A stretch of 27,369 nt of DNA from CAYWKS01 sp964458935. GTDB lineage: Bacteria > Planctomycetota > Phycisphaerae > Phycisphaerales > Zrk34. Under the pieces are notes generated by a model that saw nothing but the letters and a program-made list of their open reading frames with translations, was not told the origin of the DNA and did not search any database. Both the position numbers and the translations under genes were made by a program. The stretch spans positions 1-27,369 of the forward strand of contig CAYWKS010000035.1 of NCBI GenBank assembly GCA_964458935.1, read 5' to 3'. Shown piece by piece: positions 1-8,090 of this stretch. Every line of letters starts with the position of its first letter. Positions within the stretch are counted from its first letter, which is position 1.

Positions 1-200
1 ATGTAGAGGGCTCATCATGTGCACCCCGTGCCCATCGCTGCCACACGCACCCGCGGACACCGCCCCCGCACCGCTCGGACTTGACCGCCCGGCCACGGGC
101 GGACACCCACCATACCATGCCTAAACCACTCGCCATCACACACTTACAACCAATCTGGCCGACCGGAGTACCCGGGGCGGACACGCGACCGTTCGGCGCG

Positions 201-242
201 CACCACAATCGCCAAGTCGTTGGTGTGCAATGTGTTGTGGTG
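201..242. terminator. Inverted repeat downstream of the 253-1227 gene
   Basis: Two perfect 8-base arms (CACCACAA at 201-208 and TTGTGGTG at 235-242) enclose a 26-base loop, which itself contains a 4-base pair stem (CCAA/TTGG). The repeat starts about 10 bases beyond the stop codon of the minus-strand gene that ends at 253, so a transcription-end role is possible. There is no T-tract after it and the loop is long, so this is weak. The rest of positions 1-252 shows no gene or other structure I can support. Confidence 0.2.
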
Positions 243-252
243 GGTTCGCCTC

Positions 253-1227
253 TCAGGGCGTCCGCGGCCCGCGCGGCCGCAGCCCCAGTCGCTCCAGCAG
301 CCGCTCGTCGCCCGGGCCGTTCTGCTGCCAGTACTTCAGCCGCTCCGAGCTCAGCAACTCCGCCTCGACGCCGTCGCTCCGGGCCCAGCGGATGATCCGG
401 TGCGGCGCCGCCGTCTCCACGTGGAACGTCCACGTCCGCTCGTGCCGCCCCGACCCGATCGCCGCCACGTGCTCGCGCACCTCGAACTCGCCCGCCGGCG
501 CCGTGATCGTCTGCGTCGCTTCGGCCACCCGCAGCGTCGCCCGCTCCCACGCCACCGGCACGTGCCGCAGACGCGCGTACGCCAGCGAACGCATCACCCG
601 GACCTCCCGCGACTCGCCCGGGGCAACCACCGGCGCCGCCAGGCCACGCGCCCAATGCCACAACGCCTCCTCGGCGATCCCGCTTGCCGGGTAATCGAGC
701 TCGCGCTGCGCGTCCGCCTCGCCGTCGAAGTAGCTGTGGCTCACCGAACGCACCTTGTCCGCATCGAACAGCGCGTGATGGTAGACATGCCCGCACCATT
801 CCTGGCTGCTGAACGAGACCTTCGACGCCGCGCCCGCGGGCCGGCCACGCTGACCCGACGTCGGCACGAACACGCTCGTCATCATGTTGTAGTCGTAAAC
901 GCCCGTCGGGAAGTCCTGGACCAGGTTCAACTTGACCACCTCGTAGCTCGGCCCGTCGTGACCCGGGTCCGCCTTCACACGCAGCCGATCGCTGAACGGC
1001 TCGGTCACGAAGATCGTCACCGCGGTGCCCTCGCGGACCGCCCCGTAACGCGGGTACTTCAGCGCGTAGCCGGCCAGTTCCGCGTGCCCGTCGCGCCAGT
1101 GCCCGGCGAACGCCGCGCCGAACTCCGGCGCACGCAACGCCTCGTCGCCGTCCCTCGCCGCCCACGCGCTCACGACGAGCACCGCCGCCGCCACGCCCGC
1201 AATCGCCAGACCTGCATACCGTTTCAT
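253..1227 (-). CDS. Conserved secreted protein of a family often mislabelled 'septum formation inhibitor Maf'
   Basis: This is a 324-residue protein whose function is not known. Residues 1-24 form a basic start plus a hydrophobic stretch, consistent with a signal peptide or anchor, so the rest should lie outside the cytoplasm. From memory of the family, conserved blocks are present in order: a W-x2-GHAEL-x-GYAL-x3-RYG region (44-62), TIFVTEPFS (71-79), VVKLNL then TGVYDYNMMTSVF (97-120), SQEWCGHVYH (141-150) and SYFDGEAD (165-172). Homologues with these blocks occur in Bacteroidetes and elsewhere and are often named Maf in databases, although they share nothing with the Maf nucleotide pyrophosphatase. 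The ATG at 1227 is preceded by GGGAG at a good distance. It is separated by 110 bases, including a hairpin, from the upstream gene, so it may be transcribed on its own. I am sure of the gene and fairly sure of the family. Confidence 0.85.
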   Translation of the reverse strand: MKRYAGLAIAGVAAAVLVVSAWAARDGDEALRAPEFGAAFAGHWRDGHAELAGYALKYPRYGAVREGTAVTIFVTEPFSDRLRVKADPGHDGPSYEVVKLNLVQDFPTGVYDYNMMTSVFVPTSGQRGRPAGAASKVSFSSQEWCGHVYHHALFDADKVRSVSHSYFDGEADAQRELDYPASGIAEEALWHWARGLAAPVVAPGESREVRVMRSLAYARLRHVPVAWERATLRVAEATQTITAPAGEFEVREHVAAIGSGRHERTWTFHVETAAPHRIIRWARSDGVEAELLSSERLKYWQQNGPGDERLLERLGLRPRGPRTP

Positions 1228-1263
1228 GACACGCTCCCGTTCATTCGGTGCCGCGACAACCTC

Positions 1264-1293
1264 GCAACCCGCGGCATCACGCCGCCGGGTTGC
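1264..1293 (-). terminator. Hairpin between two minus-strand genes, possible terminator
   Basis: The arms GCAACCCGCGGC (1264-1275) and GCCGCCGGGTTGC (1281-1293) pair over 12 base pairs with a single bulged base and a 5-base loop. The hairpin lies 45 bases past the stop of the release-factor-like gene and 37 bases before the start of the next gene. No T-run follows on the minus strand, so a classical intrinsic terminator is not shown; it may be a U-less terminator or an mRNA processing or stability element. Confidence 0.35.
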
Positions 1294-1337
1294 CCACCCA
1301 GCACACTAGGCCACGTGTTCACGCCCCGTTGCTGCGC

Positions 1338-1859
1338 TCACTGCAAACGCCGCAGGCCTCGCTCCTTCCGCTCGCGGTTCACCGTCTCCAGGGCCCGCGG
1401 CTCGGCCTTGAGCAGCTTCACCAACTGCGACGTCGAGCACGCCAGCCACTCCGCCGCCTTCGCCACGTCCCAGCGGAAATGCGCGATGTGGTCCAACGCC
1501 TCGGCCAGCATCGACGGGCAATCCCGGTGTGCCGCGTTGAGCACGATCTGCTTGTCCTTGACCCGCGATCGCCACAGCGGGCTGGGCGTGAGCCGCAGGT
1601 CCGGCGGCACGCGGCGCTCGTCGATCGCCAGGTTCAGCCGCAACCGCCGCAACGCCGTCCGGCGGTTGTCCTTCTGGCTCCGCCGCTCCGAGGCGGCGCC
1701 CTCGATGCCGGTCGGCTCATGGCGCAGCACGACCGCGGTCTCGACCTTGTTGCGGTGCTGCCCGCCGGGCCCCGTGCTCCGCGTCCGCCGCTCGGCGCAC
1801 TCGGCCAGCAGCGCCTCGTCCGCCCAACACGCCGGATGGTTGTAAGATGGCTCACTCAT
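1338..1859 (-). CDS. Peptide chain release factor-like protein (GGQ domain, ArfB/RF-1 type)
   Basis: The 173-residue protein carries the RF-1 catalytic domain near its N-terminus. The segment TGPGGQHRNKVETAV (residues 29-43) contains the GGQ tripeptide at 32-34, which in class I release factors and ArfB enters the ribosomal peptidyl-transferase centre and releases the nascent chain. It lacks the codon-reading domains of RF1/RF2, so it cannot be a normal stop-codon-specific factor. Instead of the basic tail typical of ArfB, residues 105-155 look like a small helical domain (AEALDHIAHFRWDVAKAAEW region) followed by a basic end. A ribosome-rescue role is plausible but is an inference. The ATG at 1859 begins 15 bases after the WG-repeat gene stops and has no strong ribosome binding site, suggesting coupling to that gene. 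Confidence 0.85.
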   Translation of the reverse strand: MSEPSYNHPACWADEALLAECAERRTRSTGPGGQHRNKVETAVVLRHEPTGIEGAASERRSQKDNRRTALRRLRLNLAIDERRVPPDLRLTPSPLWRSRVKDKQIVLNAAHRDCPSMLAEALDHIAHFRWDVAKAAEWLACSTSQLVKLLKAEPRALETVNRERKERGLRRLQ

Positions 1860-1874
1860 GACCGCGTGAGTGTA

Positions 1875-3572
1875 TCAGTCCCACGGCTCCGGGCCGACGC
1901 GCTCACCGGCTTCATTGATGTAATACGCCAGTTCGCTGAACGGCCCATCAGTGCAGACTACACCCAAACCGCCTTCGCCCCAACGCACCGGTCCCTCCAG
2001 GCGAAACCCGATCAACTCGCGGCCGTTCGGGTCGATAACGCCCCAAGACGCGCTACCCGACAAAGCCGGCCCAGCACCCGAAGCCCAGACGGATGCCCGG
2101 CCGCCACAGAATGGTTCAGCCCACCCATACTGCATGTCGATGACAACCTGTCCGGTGCGATCGATGTAGCCGTATTGCTCGCAGAAAGATTCGGCGCCAT
2201 ACCGACCCACGACCGCGCGCCCCTCCTGGAAACCCGCTTCGTCAACACGATCGAAGCGCCGCTCAAACGCCGACTCGCCGTGGCGGTCGATAAAACCCCA
2301 TTGATCACCGACACGCACGGCCGCGAGGCCCTCGCTGAAGCGATGCGCGTGGGCGAAACGTGGCTCGATGATCCACCGGCCGGTCCGATCGATGTAGCCC
2401 CACTTGCCGGACTTTGCCGCCGGCGCAAGCCCCGCGCGAAAGTCGCCCACCAGGTGGAAGCGCGGCTCGATCACCTCTCCGCCGTGGCGATCGACGAAAC
2501 CCCGGTACCCGGCGGCCTCCCCGGCCCCGCCCCCGAACTTCACCGCGGCCAGACCCTCACAGAACGCACGGGCAGCGCCGTATCGCAGCGGCGTCACGAT
2601 CCGGCCGTTTGGGTCGATGTGGCCCCAGCGGTCGTCTCGCGCCGCTGCGGCACGCCCTTCGTGCATGGCACAGATCACGTCAAAGCCGTCCTCGAACAAG
2701 CGCTCACCGTGGCGGTCGATCAGGAACATGCCGTGCTCGAGATCGGGCAGGCCGACGCGAGCCACACCACCGTGGAAGTTGTCGGCGCATACGAAGCGCG
2801 GCTCGATCGCCCATCGCCACTTCTCGTCGACGTAGCCTACACGCTCACCGATCAAGACCGGCGCGAGTCCTTCGGTGAACAACGCCGTCTCGCTGTTACC
2901 AGAGCCCACCCCGAACACGATCCGGCCGCGTCGGTCCATGAATCCCCCGTCGATCGGCAGCAGGCCACCGTCCGGCGGGCCGCTCGTCGGAAGCATCAGT
3001 CCGCCATGATAGTCCCACCAGCTATCCCTCAATTGGGGACCGATATCGCCGAAGATGGGTTCTGCTGGTTTTCTGCTCTTGGCCAAATCGACCAGTTCTC
3101 GGGCGGCGAGGCCGTGAAGATCGCCCAGCGTGCTTTCTTGCCAGACAGTAGCGTTAACGACGATGATGGTGCGCCGTTCGTCGGCTTGTTGAACGTTCAG
3201 CATGCTCAAGTACGAGCCATCCAAGCTTGTGCCGACAGTCAACGCGTCGGTCGGTGCGGTCAGCAAGTCGCAGAGCGAATCGAGCCGGGCCTTGTCCCAG
3301 GCGCGCAAATGCGCCGCGTCGATCGTTTGTTCGCATGTCGGCGAGTTTGGGGCCGACAGCCAGTGCTCATAAACCCACACCTTGCCGTCGCGCAATCCAG
3401 CGGCGAGGAAGACTGTAGGCCAGATGGACACAGGCGGCTTGTCGTGCAGCCAGTCCCACGTCGCTCTGAGTTTGTCCATCCGCGTATCGGCCTCACGCCA
3501 ATAGCGCTCGAAGGTGTGCCACAGCGGCAGGTCTGCGTACGGAGCCCCCGATACCCACGCCGACGTTGACAT
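1875..3572 (-). CDS. WG-repeat protein (probably the body of a frameshifted, membrane-anchored protein)
   Basis: About 565 residues. The second half holds roughly eight WG (KWG) beta-hairpin repeats with the pattern WGYIDRTGRWIIEPRF, WGFIDRHGE, YGYIDRTGQVVI, WGVIDPNGRELIG. Such repeats form beta-rich binding domains of no single function. The first 200 residues are a separate non-repeat domain (W-rich, ending near ELVDLAKSRKP) that I do not recognise. I place the start at the ATG at 3572; an in-frame TTG at 3578 follows directly on a TAA stop. Neither has a convincing ribosome binding site, and the first codons overlap the 3493-3816 frame by about 80 bases. Both facts fit a frameshift joining the two frames. 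The base composition is visibly less GC-rich than that of the neighbours, especially at 3000-3240, hinting at later acquisition. Confidence 0.8.
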   Translation of the reverse strand: MSTSAWVSGAPYADLPLWHTFERYWREADTRMDKLRATWDWLHDKPPVSIWPTVFLAAGLRDGKVWVYEHWLSAPNSPTCEQTIDAAHLRAWDKARLDSLCDLLTAPTDALTVGTSLDGSYLSMLNVQQADERRTIIVVNATVWQESTLGDLHGLAARELVDLAKSRKPAEPIFGDIGPQLRDSWWDYHGGLMLPTSGPPDGGLLPIDGGFMDRRGRIVFGVGSGNSETALFTEGLAPVLIGERVGYVDEKWRWAIEPRFVCADNFHGGVARVGLPDLEHGMFLIDRHGERLFEDGFDVICAMHEGRAAAARDDRWGHIDPNGRIVTPLRYGAARAFCEGLAAVKFGGGAGEAAGYRGFVDRHGGEVIEPRFHLVGDFRAGLAPAAKSGKWGYIDRTGRWIIEPRFAHAHRFSEGLAAVRVGDQWGFIDRHGESAFERRFDRVDEAGFQEGRAVVGRYGAESFCEQYGYIDRTGQVVIDMQYGWAEPFCGGRASVWASGAGPALSGSASWGVIDPNGRELIGFRLEGPVRWGEGGLGVVCTDGPFSELAYYINEAGERVGPEPWD

Positions 3573-3816
3573 GAGCAATTATCCAGTCGTTGCCGTGCCG
3601 CAGGCGCTCCGGCAACTCGATCGGCGGCAGCGCATCGGCCGCCCAGGCCACGACCTTCGCGGTGTGCGGATCGCGATCGGCGATGAGCGATGCGGTCCTG
3701 CTGAAGTCCGTCACGTCACGCGGACGCCACCAGTCCCAGATCAGCACCCCGGCCGTCGCCACCGCGATCAGCACAAGCCACCATCGGTGCCTTCGACCCT
3801 GAATGTGCATCGGCAT
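3493..3816 (-). CDS. Membrane-anchored N-terminal fragment, probably continuous with the WG-repeat gene
   Basis: A 107-residue frame starts at an ATG preceded by AAAGGGGG, a good ribosome binding site, 26 bases after nfo ends. Residues 10-27 (WWLVLIAVATAGVLIWDW) form one membrane segment, followed by a soluble part to about residue 90. The last 17 residues are Arg/Ala-rich and look like out-of-frame sequence. Removing one G from the G5 run (plus-strand C5 at 3545-3549) would join this frame directly to the WG-repeat frame and give a single protein of about 646 residues, with a cytoplasmic start, one anchor, a linker domain and WG repeats. I therefore see this as the 5' part of one gene that is either genuinely frameshifted or carries a sequencing error. 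A short independent membrane protein is the alternative. Confidence 0.55.
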   Translation of the reverse strand: MPMHIQGRRHRWWLVLIAVATAGVLIWDWWRPRDVTDFSRTASLIADRDPHTAKVVAWAADALPPIELPERLRHGNDWIIAHVNVGVGIGGSVRRPAAVAHLRALLA

Positions 3817-3842
3817 CGCCCCCTTTACATGCGGCCGCAATC

Positions 3843-4691
3843 CTACCCGGACTGAACCAATCGGCGGAGCTTGCGGACGTTGACGGTGTCCCACGCGCGG
3901 CCGCGTTCGTCTTCGCCCTTGGGCGTTTCGAGGATCTTCGGCGTGTCCGGGAAGGCCTTGCAGATCACCCCGAACGCGTCGAGCGCGACATGGCCCTGGC
4001 CGATGTGGGCGTGGCGGTCCTTCCGTGAACCCAGCGGGACCTTCGAGTCGTTGACGTGGATGACCTTGACCCGCCCGAGCCCGACGGTCGCGTCGATCTG
4101 TTCGAGGAAGTCCTCGGCGCCGGCGGCCGACGTCAGGTCGTATCCGGCGGCCAGCGCGTGTGCGGTGTCGAGGCACACGGCCAGGCGCGACGGATCGGCG
4201 ACGGCGCTGATGATGTCGCGCAGGTCCTCGAGTTCAGGCCCCAGCGTCGTGCCCTGGCCCGCGGTGATCTCCAGGCACGTGACGACCGGGCAGTCGGGCA
4301 GCCGCCGGTGGATGCGGTCCAGCGCCTTGGCGACGCGGGCGATGCCCTTGGCCCGACCGATGCCCAGGTGCGCCCCGGGGTGCGTGACCAGGTGTGGGAT
4401 GCCCAGCACCTCGCAGCGGCGCAACTCCTCGACGAACAGCGCGATCGATTGCTCGCGCACGTCGCGCTTCGGTCCGGCGAGGTTGATCAGGTAGCTGTCG
4501 TGGCTGACGACGGGGATCGGGGTGCGGGCGTGCTCGGCGCGCCAGTCGGCGACCTGCTCGTCGGTGAGCGGCGGCGGCGACCACTGCCGCTGGTTCTTGG
4601 TGAAGATTTGCAGGCAATCGAGCTTGAGCCGGCGCGCGGCGATCAGCGCGTGGTGCGGGCCGCCGGCGATGGACAGGTGCGAGCCGAACAT
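3843..4691 (-). CDS. nfo: Deoxyribonuclease IV (apurinic/apyrimidinic endonuclease)
   Basis: The 282-residue TIM-barrel enzyme matches the usual length of the Nfo family. It cleaves DNA 5' of abasic sites and removes 3' blocking groups during base-excision repair in the cytoplasm. The three-zinc ligand set can be read directly: H64 (VVSHDSY), H104 (LVTHPGAH), E141 (CLEITAGQG), D175 and H178 (CLDTAHA), H212 (IHVND), D225 and H227 (KDRHAHIGQG) and E255 (ILETPK). The N-terminal GSHLSIAGG motif is also present. The enzyme should be active. Its start at 4691 lies 24 bases after the large TPR-like gene ends, and the membrane-anchored fragment starts 26 bases after nfo ends, so it may be read as part of a longer transcript, although its function is unrelated to its neighbours. 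Confidence 0.97.
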   Translation of the reverse strand: MFGSHLSIAGGPHHALIAARRLKLDCLQIFTKNQRQWSPPPLTDEQVADWRAEHARTPIPVVSHDSYLINLAGPKRDVREQSIALFVEELRRCEVLGIPHLVTHPGAHLGIGRAKGIARVAKALDRIHRRLPDCPVVTCLEITAGQGTTLGPELEDLRDIISAVADPSRLAVCLDTAHALAAGYDLTSAAGAEDFLEQIDATVGLGRVKVIHVNDSKVPLGSRKDRHAHIGQGHVALDAFGVICKAFPDTPKILETPKGEDERGRAWDTVNVRKLRRLVQSG

Positions 4692-4715
4692 CAGTCGTTC
4701 TCGGCCGCCTTCACG

Positions 4716-7484
4716 TTACCGCGGCGCATGCTTGTTCTGGAGCCGCAACAGCTCGGCGGCGTAGGGCTCGCCGCCGAGGTCCGGCTGGCGATTGGCCAAT
4801 TGGCGGACGCGGCGGAAGATGCGGGTGTTCGGGATCTTGTTGTCCCGCTCGGCGGCGCGGTCCATGATCTGCGTGGCGCGCGTCTGGGCGTTCCAGTAGG
4901 TGTTGTTGTAGTCGCCCTGCTGCTGCAGGAATGCGATGAGTTTGTTGAACCGCATGCTGGCCTCGGCGAAGGTGCCCAACTGGAAGTGGCATTCGGCCAT
5001 GCCCTCGACGACCTCGATCTTGTTCCGGGCCGCCTCGCCGTGCTGCTCGATGAGGCCCTGGAACTGCTGGAGCGCCGGCTCCCAACGGCCGGCGGCCATG
5101 AGCGACCGGGCGGGCATCAGCTCGTATGCGATCATCTGCTCGACGCTGAAGTCCTGCTGCCGCGCCCACGGCAGGATGATGCTCCGAGCCAGGTTGCTCG
5201 CGACCTCGGCGAGGACCGCGACCTGCGGGTCGTCCTTGTCCATGGCCTTGATCTGCTGGTTGATGGATTGAAGGACCTGCAGGGCGAGTTGGCCGGCCTT
5301 CTCCGGCTCACGCTGCATGTACTGGCGGAGCTGGGCTTCGGCCTCGTCGAACTTGCCCTGCTTCTGGAGCACGCGGATGGTCGCGCTCTGCAGGCGGGAC
5401 TGGATCGGCTCGAGGTCGCCGTACTTCTCGCGAACCTCGCGCAGCTCCTGCGTCGCCTGGTCGGTCTGGTTGAAGGTCTCCAGTTGCACGCTGATCCGCA
5501 GCAGCCGGGCCGACGCGAGGAAGCGGCGGATCGTGTCCCGGCGGTCGGGCGGGAGACGGTCGAGCTGCGGCTCGGCGGCGGCGATGAACGTGCGGGCGGC
5601 CGAGACGATCCGGCCGGCGTACTCGCCGACCGACGCGGCTTCGGTCGCCTCCTGCCAGAGCACGCCCAGGCACGCCAGCCGCTCGTACTGCGCGTTCAGA
5701 TACGCCTCGTGGCCCTCGGGGACGCGGGCGTAAGCCTCCACGGCGTCGGCGTAGCGCTCCGACTGCCGCAGGAACGCCGCGTAGTCGTACGACGCCAGCG
5801 CCGCCAGGTCGATCGTCGGGTACTTTTCGAAGAGGGTCTGATAGGCGTTGATCAGAAGCCGCTGCACCGTCGCGTTGTCCGGTTGCCGGTCGTACAACGG
5901 CTGGAGGATGCTCACGAGCGCCACCTGGATCGCCTGCTCGCCGCGCTGACGGTCGGGGAAGCGGTCGGCCAGTTCGATCAGCGATTGGGCGGCGAAGCCG
6001 GCCTGATTCGATCGCAACTGCGCGTAGCCGCGGTAGAACATGGCCTCGGCCTCGGTGGCGGCACCGAGGCCCTCGCGGTCCAGGAGCGTCTCGGCCATGC
6101 TCACGACCTCGGCGTAGCGGGCGTTGGCCTGCTCGGTCTGGTTCTGCTGGCGGAGCCGCTCGCCGGCCTGGAACGTGGAGGTGATTGCCGCCAGTTGCAC
6201 CGGGCCGGGCATCTCACTGGCGTCGATCCCGGGCGGGACCTGCCGGTTGTAGCGGTCTTCGATGAACTGCTGCACGGCGCCGCGCCATTGCTGGGCGATC
6301 GCGTCGCTGTTGAGCAGGTCCACGTAGACGCTGAACGCTTCGCCGATCAACTGCTGCTTCTGGTCGGAGGCCCCGGCCGCCATCGCCCGGTCGTAGAGGA
6401 TCAGGTACTGGCGATCGGCGACCAGCACGGGCCGCAGCGGGTTGGCCGCGGCGGCGGGATGATCCCCGAGCGTGCGGAGCAGGCCCGCGGCGGCATCGGT
6501 CAGGCCCGCCAGGTGCATCGCCTTGGCCACCGCCAGCCGGGCCAGGAACCGCGTGTAGGGCCGGGCGGCGCCGCGGCCGGCGGCCTGCTCGGCCAGTTGC
6601 CGCGCCTGATCATAGTCGGTCCGGTAGATCGCCATGTGCGCCTGAAGCATCTCGATCCGGGCCAGGGTGTCGGCCGGAAGGCCCATCGACCGCGCCCGCC
6701 GCATCGCGGTCTCCAGGTCCGTGTCGGCCTGGCGGATCAGCCCCTGACGCGCCACGTCCTTGTCGGGCTTGTCGGCGAACCAAGGCCCGTCGTTGTCCTG
6801 GCTGAGCAGGTACACGATCGCCCAGGCGCGGTTGTAAGGGATGTTCAGGTCCACGTACTGCTGCAGTTGATCCCATCGGCCGGTGTTGATGAACTCGCTC
6901 ACGAAGTCTTCGCGTGTGCGGACGGTGGACTGCAGGTCGAAGTACTCGTTCTCTGACTGGTTGCACAGGTCCAACGCCTCGGCGGCGATGAGGTCGACGA
7001 CGCGGCGCTGCGGCTCATTGGGCACGCCGAGCGTACAGAACGCCCCGGCGAGGTACATCTCCGGGGCGACGGAGATGATCAGCTCCTGGGCGAGGTCGGC
7101 GCCCCACTTGGGCCGCGCCCAGTGGTCCCGGGCCTGCGGCGAGTCGTACATCTGCTGCTGGTAGTCGACGAGGTCGCCGATCGCCCGGATGAACGCGTCG
7201 GGGTTGCCGCGGAGCGACGGCAGGTAAGCCTCGGCCAGTCCATCGCGGACCTGTTCGGCCAACCGCGGTTCCTGCGGCGGGTTCTGGAGCAGGGCCTGCG
7301 CCGCCTCGGGCATGCCGTTGCTGACCAGGGCGCGGATCAGTTCGGGCGCCGGGTCGTCCGTCTGGGCGGCGGCGTGGGGTGCGAGCGTGCACAGGCACGC
7401 CGCCGCTATGATCCACAGCGGGCCACAACGCCGGCGTGCGGCGCCTCCCCACGAACCGGTCGACGATTGGTTACAACGGGTCAA
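4716..7484 (-). CDS. Large secreted TPR-like repeat protein at the end of the TolQ/ExbD operon
   Basis: About 922 residues. The N-terminus has a basic region, then a hydrophobic core (LWIIAAACLCTLAP) and an AAAQ cleavage site, so the protein should be exported to the periplasm. The remainder is almost entirely helical, with repeated A/L/Y patterns typical of tetratricopeptide-like repeats (for example EAMFYRGYAQLRSNQAGFAA and AEASMRFNKLIAF near the C-terminus). No enzyme motif is visible. I chose the TTG start at 7484 because AGGAG lies 8 bases before it; the in-frame GTG at 7493 overlaps that site and has no ribosome binding site of its own. It follows the second ExbD gene by about 45 bases. 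In known Tol/Exb-type operons, secreted TPR proteins (YbgF/CpoB in the Tol system) often accompany the motor, and a scaffold role is inferred here. Confidence 0.85.
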   Translation of the reverse strand: MTRCNQSSTGSWGGAARRRCGPLWIIAAACLCTLAPHAAAQTDDPAPELIRALVSNGMPEAAQALLQNPPQEPRLAEQVRDGLAEAYLPSLRGNPDAFIRAIGDLVDYQQQMYDSPQARDHWARPKWGADLAQELIISVAPEMYLAGAFCTLGVPNEPQRRVVDLIAAEALDLCNQSENEYFDLQSTVRTREDFVSEFINTGRWDQLQQYVDLNIPYNRAWAIVYLLSQDNDGPWFADKPDKDVARQGLIRQADTDLETAMRRARSMGLPADTLARIEMLQAHMAIYRTDYDQARQLAEQAAGRGAARPYTRFLARLAVAKAMHLAGLTDAAAGLLRTLGDHPAAAANPLRPVLVADRQYLILYDRAMAAGASDQKQQLIGEAFSVYVDLLNSDAIAQQWRGAVQQFIEDRYNRQVPPGIDASEMPGPVQLAAITSTFQAGERLRQQNQTEQANARYAEVVSMAETLLDREGLGAATEAEAMFYRGYAQLRSNQAGFAAQSLIELADRFPDRQRGEQAIQVALVSILQPLYDRQPDNATVQRLLINAYQTLFEKYPTIDLAALASYDYAAFLRQSERYADAVEAYARVPEGHEAYLNAQYERLACLGVLWQEATEAASVGEYAGRIVSAARTFIAAAEPQLDRLPPDRRDTIRRFLASARLLRISVQLETFNQTDQATQELREVREKYGDLEPIQSRLQSATIRVLQKQGKFDEAEAQLRQYMQREPEKAGQLALQVLQSINQQIKAMDKDDPQVAVLAEVASNLARSIILPWARQQDFSVEQMIAYELMPARSLMAAGRWEPALQQFQGLIEQHGEAARNKIEVVEGMAECHFQLGTFAEASMRFNKLIAFLQQQGDYNNTYWNAQTRATQIMDRAAERDNKIPNTRIFRRVRQLANRQPDLGGEPYAAELLRLQNKHAPR

Positions 7485-7529
7485 GGCGGTCACTCCTGGG
7501 CCACGCGCGGACCGGCGTCGGCGCGACGG

Positions 7530-8072
7530 TCAACTCTGCGCAAAGCTGATGTTTGTGTACTTGGCGCGTATCACGCTGTTGAAGGCGTTGACCACGTGCT
7601 CCCAGCGCACGTCGGACATCGGCTTGATCACGATCGGGTTGTCGTCCTCGTAGATGCCGTTGGGGTTGCTCTGCGGATCATAGCGCGCCTCGTTGAGGGC
7701 CGCGTAGAGCTCCCGGAAGTCGGTGATGGAGGCGTTGACGCCATCGACGGTGATGCGGACATCATCGACACCGACCGGCTGCAGGCGAACGATGACCGGC
7801 GGGTCCGGGGGCTCGGACTCGGTGGGCGTCTCGGGTACGCCCTGGGGCAGGTCGGCGGCGAGCACGCCCTCGTCCATGGCGAAGTTCGCGGTCAGCACGA
7901 AGAAGATGAGCAACTGGAACGTCACGTCGAGCATGGACGTGAGGTTGAGCTGCTTGACGCCGCGCTCGGGGGCGCGCTTCTTCACCTGGGCTTCGTGGTG
8001 AACGGTCTCGGTCGCCTCGATGTTCGCGAAGTCGGCGTGGCCCGAGCCGCGTTTGGGGTTCTGGTGTGCCAT
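7530..8072 (-). CDS. ExbD/TolR-family biopolymer transport protein (second copy)
   Basis: The 180-residue protein has a cytoplasmic N-terminus of about 45 residues, longer than in most family members and with several His and Glu residues. A single membrane helix follows (47-66, SMLDVTFQLLIFFVLTANFA) and then a periplasmic domain. Asp49 in the helix is the conserved proton-carrying residue of ExbD and TolR. In known systems a dimer of this type sits inside a TolQ/ExbB pentamer and couples proton flow to movement of a partner. The start ATG at 8072 has AGAGG upstream and follows the first ExbD gene by 18 bases. The two ExbD proteins are clearly diverged, so they may form a heterodimer. Confidence 0.93.
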   Translation of the reverse strand: MAHQNPKRGSGHADFANIEATETVHHEAQVKKRAPERGVKQLNLTSMLDVTFQLLIFFVLTANFAMDEGVLAADLPQGVPETPTESEPPDPPVIVRLQPVGVDDVRITVDGVNASITDFRELYAALNEARYDPQSNPNGIYEDDNPIVIKPMSDVRWEHVVNAFNSVIRAKYTNISFAQS

Positions 8073-8090
8073 GGCGGATACCTCTGCGGC

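Noticed and set aside
220..1845. Long plus-strand open frame of about 541 codons
   Set aside because: It is the antisense shadow of the two minus-strand genes, has Arg/Pro/His-rich composition typical of high-GC shadow frames, and has no family motif or ribosome binding site.
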